Shown one piece after another: positions 17,020-26,020 of a DNA stretch of 64,000 nucleotides. Under the pieces are notes generated by a model, which saw only the letters and a program-made list of their open reading frames with translations, was not told where the DNA came from and made no database searches. Within the stretch, counting starts at the first letter, position 1. Each line of letters begins with the position of its first letter. Made by a program: the position numbers and the translations under genes. Source of the stretch: Stutzerimonas frequens (lineage in GTDB: Bacteria > Pseudomonadota > Gammaproteobacteria > Pseudomonadales > Pseudomonadaceae); contig NZ_JAMOHM010000006.1 in the NCBI RefSeq assembly GCF_024448335.1, positions 1-64,000 on the forward strand, written 5' to 3'.

Positions 17020-17730
17020 ATGAGCCGTTTGCTGATTGTTGTCTCGCTATCCTCCGCCCTGGCGCTGGCCGGATGTGTCGCTCCTGCGCCTAAACCGAAC
17101 GATCCGTACTACGCGCCGGTGTTGCCGCGTACGCCGCTGCCGGCAGCACAGAACAATGGTGCGATCTACCAGGCGGGCTTCGAGACCAATCTCTATGACG
17201 ACCGCAAGGCATTTCGCGTAGGGGACATCATCACGATCACCCTCAATGAGCGTACCCAGGCGAGCAAGAATGCCAGCTCGAAGATTTCCAAGGACAGTAA
17301 TGTGGAAATGGGCCTTACATCGCTCCTGGGCAATGCGGTGAGCGTGAATAACCCTGCTGCGGGGCTCCTCCGTGACGGCGGTCCGCTTTCGTTGGATACG
17401 CAGTTTGGCGGTTCCAGCTCGACCAATGGCGCCGGCCAGGCTGGGCAGAGCAACAGCCTGTCCGGTTCGATCACTGTGACCGTCTCCGAAGTGCTGCCCA
17501 ATGGAATTCTGGCCGTACGCGGCGAGAAGTGGCTGACCCTCAATACCGGCGACGAGCTGGTACGTATCGCCGGCCTTGTGCGTTCGGATGATATCTCTAC
17601 CGATAACACTGTTTCCTCGACGCGCGTGGCTGATGCACGCATCACTTACTCGGGCACCGGTGCTTTTGCTGATGCGAGCCAGCCGGGATGGCTGAGCCGT
17701 TTCTTCGTTAGCCCGCTTTGGCCGTTCTGA
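17020..17730 (+). CDS. flgH: FlgH, L-ring lipoprotein
   Basis: 236 residues. Outer-membrane L-ring subunit. The signal peptide ends in a lipobox LAGC with lipidated Cys at about 19. The conserved [15 protein letters not shown] segment (about 70-85) and the end [11 protein letters not shown] are typical. The ATG at 17020 has GAGG upstream. The stop is 11 bases before the flgI start. Confidence 0.96.
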   Translation: MSRLLIVVSLSSALALAGCVAPAPKPNDPYYAPVLPRTPLPAAQNNGAIYQAGFETNLYDDRKAFRVGDIITITLNERTQASKNASSKISKDSNVEMGLTSLLGNAVSVNNPAAGLLRDGGPLSLDTQFGGSSSTNGAGQAGQSNSLSGSITVTVSEVLPNGILAVRGEKWLTLNTGDELVRIAGLVRSDDISTDNTVSSTRVADARITYSGTGAFADASQPGWLSRFFVSPLWPF

Positions 17731-17741
17731 GGGGCCTGAAG

Positions 17742-18842
17742 ATGATTAGAAAAGCCATCGTCTTTCTCGGATTGCTCGCCATCGGTGCGTCAGCTCATGC
17801 CGAACGGCTGAAGGATGTTGCGACCATTCACGGTGTGCGCAGCAACCAGCTGATCGGCTATGGCCTGGTCGTTGGCCTGAATGGCAGCGGTGACCAGACC
17901 ACCCAAACGCCGTTCACCGTGCAAACCTTCAACAACATGCTGGCGCAGTTCGGCATCAAGGTGCCGGCCGGCGGCAATATCCAGTTGAAGAACGTCGCCG
18001 CGGTGTCGATTCATGCCGAGCTGCCACCCTTCGCCAAGCCGGGGCAGACCATCGACATCACCGTATCGTCCATCGGTAATGCCAAGAGTCTGCGTGGCGG
18101 CAGCCTGCTGATGGCGCCCCTGAAGGGGATCGATGGCAACGTCTATGCCGTTGCTCAGGGCAACCTGGTTGTCGGCGGCTTTGACGCCAGTGGCGCCGAT
18201 GGATCGCGCATTACCGTCAATTCGCCGTCGGCTGGACGCATCCCCGGTGGTGCCACGGTCGAGCGACCGGTGCCGAGTGGCTTCAATCAGGGCAACACGC
18301 TGACGCTGAACCTCAATCGCCCGGATTTCACCACGGCGAAGAACATCGTCGATCAGATCAATGACCTGCTCGGCCCGGGCGTGGCCCAGGCGCTGGATGG
18401 CGGTTCGATCAGCGTGACTGCGCCGCTGGATCCGAGTCAGCGGGTGGATTACCTGTCGATTCTGGAGAATCTCGAGGTCGAGGTCGGCCAGGCGGTGGCC
18501 AAGGTCATCATCAACTCGCGTACAGGTACCATCGTCATCGGCCAGAACGTGCGGGTCCAGCCTGCCGCGGTTACCCACGGCAGCCTGACGGTCACCATTA
18601 CCGAGGACCCGCAGGTAAGCCAGCCCGAGCCGTTCTCCGATGGGCAGACCGTGGTGGTACCCAACTCGAAGGTGAAAGCCGAAGAAGAAGCCAAACCGAT
18701 GTTCAAGTTCGGTCCGGGCACCACGCTGGATGAGATCGTCCGGGCGGTGAATCAGGTGGGTGCTGCGCCCAGCGACCTGATGGCCATTCTGGAAGCCCTG
18801 AAGCAGGCTGGCGCGCTGCAAGCCGATCTGATCGTGATCTAA
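17742..18842 (+). CDS. flgI: FlgI, P-ring protein
   Basis: 366 residues with a cleavable Sec signal peptide (cleavage after AHA, about residue 21). Mature protein starts [21 protein letters not shown], the classic FlgI beginning. It forms the ring in the peptidoglycan layer with help from FlgA. The ATG at 17742 is chosen over the upstream in-frame ATG at 17718 because GAGGGG lies just before it and the signal peptide starts there. Confidence 0.97.
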   Translation: MIRKAIVFLGLLAIGASAHAERLKDVATIHGVRSNQLIGYGLVVGLNGSGDQTTQTPFTVQTFNNMLAQFGIKVPAGGNIQLKNVAAVSIHAELPPFAKPGQTIDITVSSIGNAKSLRGGSLLMAPLKGIDGNVYAVAQGNLVVGGFDASGADGSRITVNSPSAGRIPGGATVERPVPSGFNQGNTLTLNLNRPDFTTAKNIVDQINDLLGPGVAQALDGGSISVTAPLDPSQRVDYLSILENLEVEVGQAVAKVIINSRTGTIVIGQNVRVQPAAVTHGSLTVTITEDPQVSQPEPFSDGQTVVVPNSKVKAEEEAKPMFKFGPGTTLDEIVRAVNQVGAAPSDLMAILEALKQAGALQADLIVI

Positions 18843-18852
18843 GGAAAGCGAC

Positions 18853-20031
18853 ATGGAAAACCGACTCGGCAGCGGGGCGCGCGCCCTCGACAGCGGCAGC
18901 TACAACGATCTCAATCGCCTCAGCCAGCTCAAGGTCGGCAAGGACCGCGATGGTGAGGAGAACGTGCGCAAGGTTGCGCAGGAATTCGAGTCGTTGTTCC
19001 TAAACGAGATGCTCAAGTCGATGCGCTCGGCTACCGAAGTGCTGGCCAAGGACAACCCGCTGAACAGCCAGGCGACCAAGCAATACCAGGACATGTACGA
19101 CCAGCAGCTGTCGGTCAGTCTCTCGAAAGAGGGCGGCGGCATCGGGCTGGCGGACGTGCTGGTGCGCCAGTTGAGCAAGCAGACCGAGACGGTGACGCGC
19201 AACAACCCGTTCGCCCAGGTGGCCCGGACCGAAGGCACGGCCTGGCCGAGCAAGCCGACAGCGGCTGCCGCGATCGAAACCGGCCGGGATGATTCGCGCC
19301 TGCTCAATCAGCGTCGGCTGGCGCTGCCGGGCAAGGCGAGCGATCGTCAGCTGGCCAACGTATCGGCGACCGCTCCGACGGCGGCTGCCGAAGGCGCGCA
19401 GCCGCTGGTCAATGTCGACTGGAAGCCCGCCACGGCGTTCGTTCCGCCGAAAGACCGGCCGTTGACGGTCAATGGCGTGGAGAAGAGCGCGCCCAGTTCA
19501 CCGAGCAAGACGCGCTTCAATTCGTCCGAAGAGTTCATTACCACCATGCTGCCGATGGCCGAGAAGGCTGCCGAGCGCCTGGGTATCGAGCCGCGATTCC
19601 TGGTCGCGCAAGCCGCGCTGGAAACCGGCTGGGGCAAATCCATGATCCGCCAGGCCGATGGCAGCAACAGCCACAACCTGTTCGGTATCAAGGCAACCGG
19701 CTGGAAAGGTGCCTCCGCAACCGTAACGACCACCGAATACGTCAACGGCAAGGCGACCCGCGAGAAGGCAGGCTTCCGTGCCTACGATTCGTTCGAGCAG
19801 AGCTTCGATGATTTCGTCAGCCTGCTGGAAAACAACAATCGTTATCGCACCGCCATTCAAGTGGCGAGCAATACCGGCGATTCGGAGCGCTTCGTCAAGG
19901 AGCTGCAAAAGGCCGGCTACGCCACCGACCCCCAGTACGCACGCAAGATCAGTCAGATCGCGCGCAAGATGCAGACCTATCAAACCGTCGCCGATGCGAA
20001 TTCGGTGCCCGCCATGCGGACCAGAGGCTAA
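18853..20031 (+). CDS. flgJ: FlgJ, rod cap and peptidoglycan hydrolase
   Basis: 392 residues, dual domain. The N-terminal rod-cap domain (about 1-110; VAQEFESLFLNEMLKSMR) is linked by a long Ala/Pro/Thr-rich segment to a glucosaminidase domain (about 225-385) with catalytic Glu at about 257 (AALETGWGKS). It opens the peptidoglycan for the rod. The Pseudomonas-type linker is longer than in enterics. It begins ten bases after flgI and ends three bases before flgK. Confidence 0.96.
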   Translation: MENRLGSGARALDSGSYNDLNRLSQLKVGKDRDGEENVRKVAQEFESLFLNEMLKSMRSATEVLAKDNPLNSQATKQYQDMYDQQLSVSLSKEGGGIGLADVLVRQLSKQTETVTRNNPFAQVARTEGTAWPSKPTAAAAIETGRDDSRLLNQRRLALPGKASDRQLANVSATAPTAAAEGAQPLVNVDWKPATAFVPPKDRPLTVNGVEKSAPSSPSKTRFNSSEEFITTMLPMAEKAAERLGIEPRFLVAQAALETGWGKSMIRQADGSNSHNLFGIKATGWKGASATVTTTEYVNGKATREKAGFRAYDSFEQSFDDFVSLLENNNRYRTAIQVASNTGDSERFVKELQKAGYATDPQYARKISQIARKMQTYQTVADANSVPAMRTRG

Positions 20032-20034
20032 ATC

Positions 20035-22113
20035 ATGGCTGACCTATTGAGTATTGGCCTGTCCGGCCTGGCCGCCAGCAAGACCCAGCTGTCCATCACC
20101 GGCCACAACATCACCAACGTCAACACGCCTGGCTACAGCCGTCAGGATGCGTCCCAGGCGACCCGTTCGCCGCAGTTCAGCGGTGCCGGTTACATCGGTT
20201 CGGGCACATCGCTGGTCGACGTGCGTCGCTCCTACAGCGAGTTCCTGACCAGCCAACTGCGCAGCAGCACATCGCTGAACCGCGACGTCGAGGCATACAA
20301 GAGCCAGATCGACCAGCTCGACTCGCTGCTCGCCGGCACCACCACCGGTATCACGCCCTCGCTGCAGAAGTTCTTCTCCGCCTTGCAGACGGCGGCTGAA
20401 GACCCGGCCAACATTCCGGCGCGCCAGTTGGTGCTGGCCGAGGCCGAAGGTTTGGCGCGGCGCTTCAATACGGTCTACGACCGGCTCTCCGAGCAGAACA
20501 ATTTCACCAACAAGCAGATGGCCGCCGTTACCGATCAGGTCAATCGCTTGGCCGGCAGCATCGGTAGTCTCAACGAGGCCATCGCCGTCGCCGCGGCCAA
20601 CGGCAAGCAGCCGAACGACCTGCTCGACGCGCGCGATGAAGCGGTCCGCCAGTTGTCCGGCTATATAGGCGTGACGGTGGTGCCGCAGGACGACAGCAGC
20701 TTCAATATCTTCATTGGTAGCGGCCAGCCGCTGGTCGTGGGCAGCACGGTAGCCAAGCTGGAGGTAGTCCCAGGGCAGGGCGACCCCAACCGTCATGAGG
20801 TCCAGTTCATCAGCGGCGGATCCCGACAGGGCATCACCTCACAGATCACCGGTGGCGAGCTGGGCGGGCTGATCCGCTATCGTGAGGAAGTGCTGGATTC
20901 GACCATGAACTCGCTGGGCCGTCTGGCGCTGGCGGTTAGCGATCAGGTCAACACGCAGCTCGGGCAGGGGCTCGATTTGAAGGGGCAGGTCGGTTCGGCA
21001 TTGTTTGGCAACTACAACACCGAAGCGCTAGGCAAGCTGCGTGTCAACGCGTTCGTGGGAAACCAGAGCAATGTACAGCCAGAGTTGAAAATCACCGATA
21101 GCAGCCTGCTGACCACTAGCGACTATCGGCTGGAGTTCGACGGTACCAGTTTCACAGCGCGGCGCCTGAGCGACGGAAAAGCAATGACGGTATCGCCTGC
21201 AACTCCGGGCTCCTTTCCTACGACGTTGAGTTTCACAGATCCAAATGTCGTGCCACCAGCTCTTCCTCGGGATCAGGGGTTTACGCTGGACCTTGAGTCT
21301 GCGCCTGCTGAGGGAGACAAGTTCAGCCTGCAGCCGACCCGGCGCGGTGCTGCCGATATTACAGCGGTGCTAGACCAGGCGGACCAGCTTGCCTTTGCTG
21401 CTCCGGTGCGAGCTGAGGCGGGACCACAAAATAGCGGCACGGGGAAAATTACGCAGCCGGACCTTGTATCGGTGCTGGATGCGAACGACTCTGAGCTGGC
21501 TGTAGATGCAAAGCAGGCAATGGACGCTCTTCAGACCTACCTTGGTGATGGAATATCGTTCGAATTCGGTGCCGATGGCAACTTCTCATTGCCGGCCGGA
21601 GTTACTAGCGTGCCCGATCTAGAGGATGGTGGCTTCAAGTCGGGGCAAACCAATAGCGTCAAGCTAGCATTCGAGACTGGCGGCTATAAGTATGAACTTA
21701 GTGTCCAGCTCAGCGGTACGCCAAAGGCTGGAGATGACTTCACGCTTGATTTCAATCAGAGCGGCGTTTCGGATAACCGCAACGCCTTGAAGCTGGTCGA
21801 TCTGCAAAGCAAGCAGACTGTCGGCGTGTCGTTAGGTGCCGATGGGAAGGTCATATCGGGCGTAAGCTTCACCGACGGTTATGGCGAACTGGTCGAGCGC
21901 GTCGGTACGCTGACGGCACAGGCACGGATGGATAGCGAGGCAACGGGCTCGATTCTCAAACAGGCCACGGACAACCGCGATTCACTCTCGGCTGTGAACC
22001 TGGACGAGGAAGCCGCCAACCTGATTAAGTTCGAGCAGTACTACAACGCTTCGGCCCAGATCATTCAAGTTGCCCGCTCCTTGTTCGATACATTGATCAG
22101 CTCCTTCAGGTAA
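20035..22113 (+). CDS. flgK: FlgK, first hook-filament junction protein
   Basis: 692 residues. Conserved N-terminal D0/D1 (about 1-330; SITGHNITNVNTPGYSRQ) and C-terminal D1/D0 (about 590-692; LDEEAANLIKFEQYYNASAQI). The large central insert (about 355-580) contains repeated beta-rich units ending in patterns such as PAEGDKFSL and KAGDDFTL. DNA for the insert (about 21090-21800) has more A/T and different codon choice. The Shine-Dalgarno AGAGGC lies in the 3' end of flgJ, so translation is coupled. Confidence 0.96.
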   Translation: MADLLSIGLSGLAASKTQLSITGHNITNVNTPGYSRQDASQATRSPQFSGAGYIGSGTSLVDVRRSYSEFLTSQLRSSTSLNRDVEAYKSQIDQLDSLLAGTTTGITPSLQKFFSALQTAAEDPANIPARQLVLAEAEGLARRFNTVYDRLSEQNNFTNKQMAAVTDQVNRLAGSIGSLNEAIAVAAANGKQPNDLLDARDEAVRQLSGYIGVTVVPQDDSSFNIFIGSGQPLVVGSTVAKLEVVPGQGDPNRHEVQFISGGSRQGITSQITGGELGGLIRYREEVLDSTMNSLGRLALAVSDQVNTQLGQGLDLKGQVGSALFGNYNTEALGKLRVNAFVGNQSNVQPELKITDSSLLTTSDYRLEFDGTSFTARRLSDGKAMTVSPATPGSFPTTLSFTDPNVVPPALPRDQGFTLDLESAPAEGDKFSLQPTRRGAADITAVLDQADQLAFAAPVRAEAGPQNSGTGKITQPDLVSVLDANDSELAVDAKQAMDALQTYLGDGISFEFGADGNFSLPAGVTSVPDLEDGGFKSGQTNSVKLAFETGGYKYELSVQLSGTPKAGDDFTLDFNQSGVSDNRNALKLVDLQSKQTVGVSLGADGKVISGVSFTDGYGELVERVGTLTAQARMDSEATGSILKQATDNRDSLSAVNLDEEAANLIKFEQYYNASAQIIQVARSLFDTLISSFR

Positions 22114-22124
22114 TAGGTCGCCTT

Positions 22125-23438
22125 ATGCGCATTTCCACCCTGCAAGCATTCAATAACGGCGTCGCCGGTCTGCAGCGCAACTACGCCAACGCGACCCGCA
22201 CCCAGGAGCAGATCAGCACCGGCAACCGCATTCTCACGCCGGCGGATGATCCGGTCGCGTCGGTGCGTCTGTTGCAGCTGGAGCAGCAGCAGAATGTGCT
22301 GGGTCAGTACAACGCCAACCTGACTGCCGCGAAGAACAGCCTCACCCAGGAGGAGGTCACACTCAATTCGGTAAACACCATCCTGCAGCGCGTGCGAGAA
22401 CTGGCCGTGCAGGCGGGCAATGGGGCCTTGAGTACAGAAGATCGAAAATCAATCGCCGCCGAACTGACCGAACGCGAGGACGAGTTGTTGTCGCTGATGA
22501 ACACGCGCAACGCCCGTGGCGAATATCTGTTCTCAGGCTTTCAGGGAAAGACGCAACCATTCGTGCGCGCAGGGGACGGCAGCTATAGCTATCAGGGTGA
22601 CGAGGGACAGCGGAAGCTGCAGATTGCCAGTTCGCTCAATATCCCGATCAGCGACAACGGCAAGTCGATTTTTCAGAACATTACCAATGCTGGGCGTTTA
22701 ACAACCGCTCCAGTGTTTAACGCGAGCGCGCCAGTGACGAGCACCCTAGTTGTCTCTGCGCCGCTAGTAAGTGATGAGGTGGCTTTTTCAGGAGCCGAAC
22801 CGTTTCCACCAGAGGGCGTCGAGCTCGAATTCCAAGCTGACGGAAAGTACGTGATTTACCGGTTACCCAGGGCACTTAATCCTGCCGACGACGTTGTTTT
22901 AAAAGATGATTTGTCGATGGATAACGATCCCAAGAAAAGCGATAAATTGGTTTTTCGCGGCGTTACGGTACACCTTGACGGAACTCCGGCTGAAGGAGAC
23001 AGGGTTGCGATAGTACCTGGCAGCATTTCAGGCCTTGATGCGGAGGGAAATGTTCTTCGCGATCCCAACGCCACGGTGCAGAACAAGCAAGGCATTCTCG
23101 ATACCATCGCCAATCTTCGCTCTGCTCTGGAAGAGCCAACTACAAGCAGTGGTGGGGTCCGTGATGCAGTAGCCGTAGCCCTGACCAATCTCGACCACGG
23201 CATGATCAGCGTCGATGCGGCTCGCGGCAACATCGGTGCTCGCCTGAACGTCATCGAGACGACTCAGACCGACAACGAGGACGTTACCCTGGTGAACAAG
23301 TCCGTTCAGGCCGAGCTGCGTGAGTTGGACTACGCCGAGGCGCTTTCGCGTTTGTCGTTCCAGACAGTGATCCTCGAGGCTGCGCAGCAGAGCTACGTGA
23401 AAATCAGCGGCTTGAATCTGTTCAACGCCATGCGCTGA
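22125..23438 (+). CDS. flgL: FlgL, second hook-filament junction protein
   Basis: 437 residues. Flagellin-like N-terminus (MRISTLQAFNNGVAGLQ; about 1-190) and C-terminus (about 335-437; YAEALSRLSFQTVILEAAQQSYVKI style) bracket a central domain. Bases about 22690-23130 in the centre have unusual codons (TTA, CTA, TTT, AAA runs) compared with flanks. A GTPAEGDRVAI turn resembles that in FlgK. It is the last gene of the flgF operon; no flagellin or glycosylation genes follow. Confidence 0.95.
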   Translation: MRISTLQAFNNGVAGLQRNYANATRTQEQISTGNRILTPADDPVASVRLLQLEQQQNVLGQYNANLTAAKNSLTQEEVTLNSVNTILQRVRELAVQAGNGALSTEDRKSIAAELTEREDELLSLMNTRNARGEYLFSGFQGKTQPFVRAGDGSYSYQGDEGQRKLQIASSLNIPISDNGKSIFQNITNAGRLTTAPVFNASAPVTSTLVVSAPLVSDEVAFSGAEPFPPEGVELEFQADGKYVIYRLPRALNPADDVVLKDDLSMDNDPKKSDKLVFRGVTVHLDGTPAEGDRVAIVPGSISGLDAEGNVLRDPNATVQNKQGILDTIANLRSALEEPTTSSGGVRDAVAVALTNLDHGMISVDAARGNIGARLNVIETTQTDNEDVTLVNKSVQAELRELDYAEALSRLSFQTVILEAAQQSYVKISGLNLFNAMR

Positions 23439-23475
23439 ATAGTTTTGACGAGGTTCGCATAAACGCGGCTTGGTT

Positions 23476-23503
23476 TTGACATCGTCTGTGGGGTGGCTAG
23501 ATT
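23476..23503 (+). promoter_or_regulatory. Sigma-70 promoter of the ComEA-like gene
   Basis: TTGACA (23476-23481), 16-base spacer, TAGATT (23498-23503). It lies about 58 bases before the ATG at 23561 and restarts transcription after flgL. Confidence 0.65.
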
Positions 23504-23560
23504 GGTTGGCGCGGAGCAGGAAGTCCCGCATAGCCACTTCAATTTCATAGGGATATGAAC

Positions 23561-23875
23561 ATGCGCAAAGCTTTTCTTGCTGCGGCTGCCTTCGCCGCCC
23601 TCTCCAGCGCCACTTTTTGCAGTTATGCCGCAACCCAATCGTCCCCCGTTGAGCAGGAGCAGGCCGTCGCCGTTCAGGCGCCGGTGAATCTGAACAGCGC
23701 CGATGCGGAGACGCTGGACCGTGAACTCAAAGGTATCGGCGCCACCAAGGCGCGGGCCATCGTCGCCTATCGCGATGAACATGGACCGTTCAGTTCGGTC
23801 GACGAGCTGCTTGAAGTGAACGGCATCGGCTCTGCAACTCTGGAAAAGATCCGCAGCCAGCTCAGTCTTCAATAA
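23561..23875 (+). CDS. ComEA-like helix-hairpin-helix exported protein
   Basis: 104 residues: signal peptide (about 1-22, ending SYA), then a helix-hairpin-helix domain (about 43-104) with the typical VNLNSADAETLDRELKGIG start and VNGIGSATLEKI second hairpin. ComEA-type proteins bind DNA in the periplasm during transformation; Pseudomonas has many short versions with unproven roles. The ATG at 23561 is preferred to that at 23555 because AGGGA is properly spaced only to the former. S. stutzeri is naturally transformable, so a role in DNA uptake is possible but not shown. Confidence 0.85.
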   Translation: MRKAFLAAAAFAALSSATFCSYAATQSSPVEQEQAVAVQAPVNLNSADAETLDRELKGIGATKARAIVAYRDEHGPFSSVDELLEVNGIGSATLEKIRSQLSLQ

Positions 23876-24248
23876 GCGAGACATCGGAGGGCCGGCTATC
23901 CAGGTTGGCCTTCCGTTTCCCTGCCGTGCGGCCGACACTCTTAAGGCCGAACGCTCTACTCAGCCGTCAGTCGAAGTGTGCATGCAGCCATTGACAACCG
24001 GTGGTTATGCACATTCGTAATAGGCTGCTCATGGTTCGCTGCCTCTTATTCCCAGCTGCCCTTCGCTTCGTCCTAAGTCATTGATTTTCAATGCTTTGGT
24101 TCGTTGGGTAAAAAAACACCGATCTGTCTGATGCCCCCGTAGATAGGGCTTTTGCGGCAGTCATCCATAAACTGTTCACAAGGTTATCCACAGGTTCGGT
24201 GGATAACATCCTGAACGTCAGGGATGACGCAGGTTGGAGGCGAAGCAT
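23876..24248. other. Intergenic region with terminator-like hairpin and DnaA-box pair
   Basis: 373 bases with no credible gene. A 9-bp stem with one G-U pair (23885-23893/23907-23915) followed by TTT is a likely terminator of the ComEA-like gene. A perfect DnaA box TTATCCACA (24184-24192) faces an 8/9 match on the opposite strand (24198-24206); together they form a 9-bp inverted repeat gttatccac/gtggataac. Confidence 0.6.
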
Positions 24249-24695
24249 ATGAAAGCTCCCTGGAATCTGATGCGTTACTTCCCGCTCGCGCAACGCTTGA
24301 TCAGGGCGGGCAAAATACCTGCGCTTTTACTCGCCGTGGCCCGCAAATCATCGCGGCGGGGTCTGGTGAAGGGGCTTCGTGAAGACCTGAAGCTGTTTCA
24401 GGCGCTCTGCGTGGCGTGGTGGCGCGGCGAATACCGAGCCGTCAGTCCGCAGGCGCTGGTAGCTGTGGTGGCAGGGCTGCTCTATTTCATTACACCTATT
24501 GATGCCATTCCCGACTGGCTGCCGGGCCTCGGCTTCATAGACGACCTGGCGGTACTGGGCTGGATCATGCGCAAGTGGTCAACCGAACTGGATGCGTTCC
24601 GTAGCTGGAAACAGGCGCAGACGCCCGCGCATCAGGCAGAGATGGACCGCCTGCCGAGCCTGGATGAGTCCCGAGCAGATCATGCGGTCCGCTAA
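24249..24695 (+). CDS. YkvA family (DUF1232) membrane protein
   Basis: 148 residues. The DUF1232 core (about 70-110) carries YFITPIDAIPDWLPGLGFIDDL, the family's defining membrane-associated motif. The N-terminus is basic and the C-terminus hydrophilic. The ATG at 24249 follows GGAGGCGAAG. Function of the family is unknown. The DnaA-box pair lies about 45 bases upstream, so its promoter could respond to DnaA. Confidence 0.85.
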   Translation: MKAPWNLMRYFPLAQRLIRAGKIPALLLAVARKSSRRGLVKGLREDLKLFQALCVAWWRGEYRAVSPQALVAVVAGLLYFITPIDAIPDWLPGLGFIDDLAVLGWIMRKWSTELDAFRSWKQAQTPAHQAEMDRLPSLDESRADHAVR

Positions 24696-24849
24696 GGTCG
24701 CTGTCTGCAAGCGGCCCGCTGGTCGGTCGCGACCATGCAATTGCGGCATTGATCCCGATTCACCGCCTAGCGCACCGGCAGGGTAGCTTCAACCAGCTCC
24801 GCAGGCTGTTAAGATTCCGCCTCTGATTGCACAAGCCTGGGGAAAACGG

Positions 24850-25176
24850 ATGAATGTTCAGGTCATCATGCGCGACGGCTCGCCGGAGTATGCCGTACTG
24901 CCTTGGGACGAATATCAGGCGCTTCTGAGGGCAGTCGGTGCACGCGCGCCGGCTGATTCCGGTCAAACCTCCGGTCCCGAACAGGCGCCCTCTCTCAGCC
25001 GGCTGACCACACTGCGAGAGGCCAAGGGCATGAGCGTAGAGCTTCTGGCCCGAGCGGTCGGTATCAGCCCGGCCTATCTGGATCTGATTGAAGCTGGCGA
25101 GCGTGAGCCGGGTGGAGCGATTCGGCGAGCGCTGGCCAGGGCGTTGGAAATCGCTGGCTGGGAGGATGACGCTTGA
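24850..25176 (+). CDS. XRE-family helix-turn-helix regulator
   Basis: 108 residues. The N-terminal segment (about 1-28, VIMRDGSPEYAVLPWDEYQALL) resembles a short antitoxin-like strand-helix; the C-terminal HTH (about 50-104) reads LREAKGMSVELLARAVGISPAYLDLIEAGERE. It probably binds DNA as a dimer. Its TGA overlaps the TTG start of the next gene (TTGA), so it heads a translationally coupled trio. Confidence 0.8.
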   Translation: MNVQVIMRDGSPEYAVLPWDEYQALLRAVGARAPADSGQTSGPEQAPSLSRLTTLREAKGMSVELLARAVGISPAYLDLIEAGEREPGGAIRRALARALEIAGWEDDA

Positions 25177-25550
25177 GCCAGAGTGCCACCGTATCCATCA
25201 GCCGGCAGCACTGGCAGGCATTGCTCGACGAGCTGGATGATGCACGTCACCAGCGTTATCTGGTGACCTATCGCGCCCTGGTCGAACGGCTCCAGTTGCC
25301 GACTCCAGCGATGCAGACGCTAACCGCCGCGCTGGAGTATCTGGCTGCGCTCGATGCGCGCTCGGAGCGTCCGTTGCGCAGCGCACTGGTCATCAGCCAG
25401 GGGGCGAGCCGCCTTCCGCGAACCGGCTTTTTCGAATGTGCCGCACGGCTAGGACGCTTTAACGGACCCGCCGATGGCTCTGCCGCCGCCTCCTGGCATG
25501 CAGGCGAAGTGGCCCGGGTGTTTGAATTCGACTATCCGGAGGTTCCCTGA
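25173..25550 (+). CDS. Conserved hypothetical protein of the XRE-Sel1 trio
   Basis: 125 residues from a TTG start that overlaps the previous stop by four bases. The N-terminal half is helical (HWQALLDELDDARHQRYLVTYRALVERL), with a more mixed C-terminal half ending FEFDYPEVP. No membrane segment or signal. I do not recognise a family. The stop TGA overlaps the ATG of the Sel1 gene (TGATG), supporting a real coding sequence. Confidence 0.7.
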   Translation: MSQSATVSISRQHWQALLDELDDARHQRYLVTYRALVERLQLPTPAMQTLTAALEYLAALDARSERPLRSALVISQGASRLPRTGFFECAARLGRFNGPADGSAAASWHAGEVARVFEFDYPEVP

Positions 25551-26020
25551 TGCTGTTGTGGAAGCTACGCGCAAGGCTTGGCTACTTCACGGCTCGCAAA
25601 CTGATGGTCTCGCGCAAAGCCGTACAGCAGCCCAAACTCTGGCGCTGGATGGAAGGGCAGTTCGCCCGTATGGCGTCGCTGGGTGACGTGGGAGCTCAGA
25701 GCTTCTATGGGCATATCCTCTATTTTCGTGGACGAGGGTTCGGTGCCAAGCAGGAAGGGGTACGCTTGTTACGTCTGGCCGCCAAGGCCGGTGACGTAAA
25801 GGCCGCCTACCAGATGGGGGTCATCAGCCTGAGCGAAGACGCGTCTCATGGCCCTGATGGCAGCGAGGCTGCGCGCTGGTGGAAGCAGGCGGCCGAGGCA
25901 GGGCATCCGCTGGCTGCGGTAAGACTCGAACAGCTCTTCCGGGCCGGGGGACATGGCTTAACTGCCGACCCGATGGAAGCTGATCGCTATAAGACCAGGG
26001 CCGCAGAGCTGGGGCTATGA
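25550..26020 (+). CDS. Sel1-like repeat protein
   Basis: 156 residues with a basic N-terminus and about three Sel1/TPR-like repeats (about 40-150): GDVGAQSFYGHILYFRG, GDVKAAYQMGVISL and GHPLAAVRLEQLF. Sel1 proteins are usually protein-interaction scaffolds. It is coupled to the preceding gene. Its last 34 bases overlap, on the other strand, the 3' end of the EAL/GGDEF gene. Confidence 0.85.
   Translation: MLLWKLRARLGYFTARKLMVSRKAVQQPKLWRWMEGQFARMASLGDVGAQSFYGHILYFRGRGFGAKQEGVRLLRLAAKAGDVKAAYQMGVISLSEDASHGPDGSEAARWWKQAAEAGHPLAAVRLEQLFRAGGHGLTADPMEADRYKTRAAELGL

Noticed and set aside
17718..17741. Longer flgI start at 17718
   Set aside because: It would overlap flgH, add residues before a normal signal peptide and lacks a better Shine-Dalgarno than the ATG at 17742.
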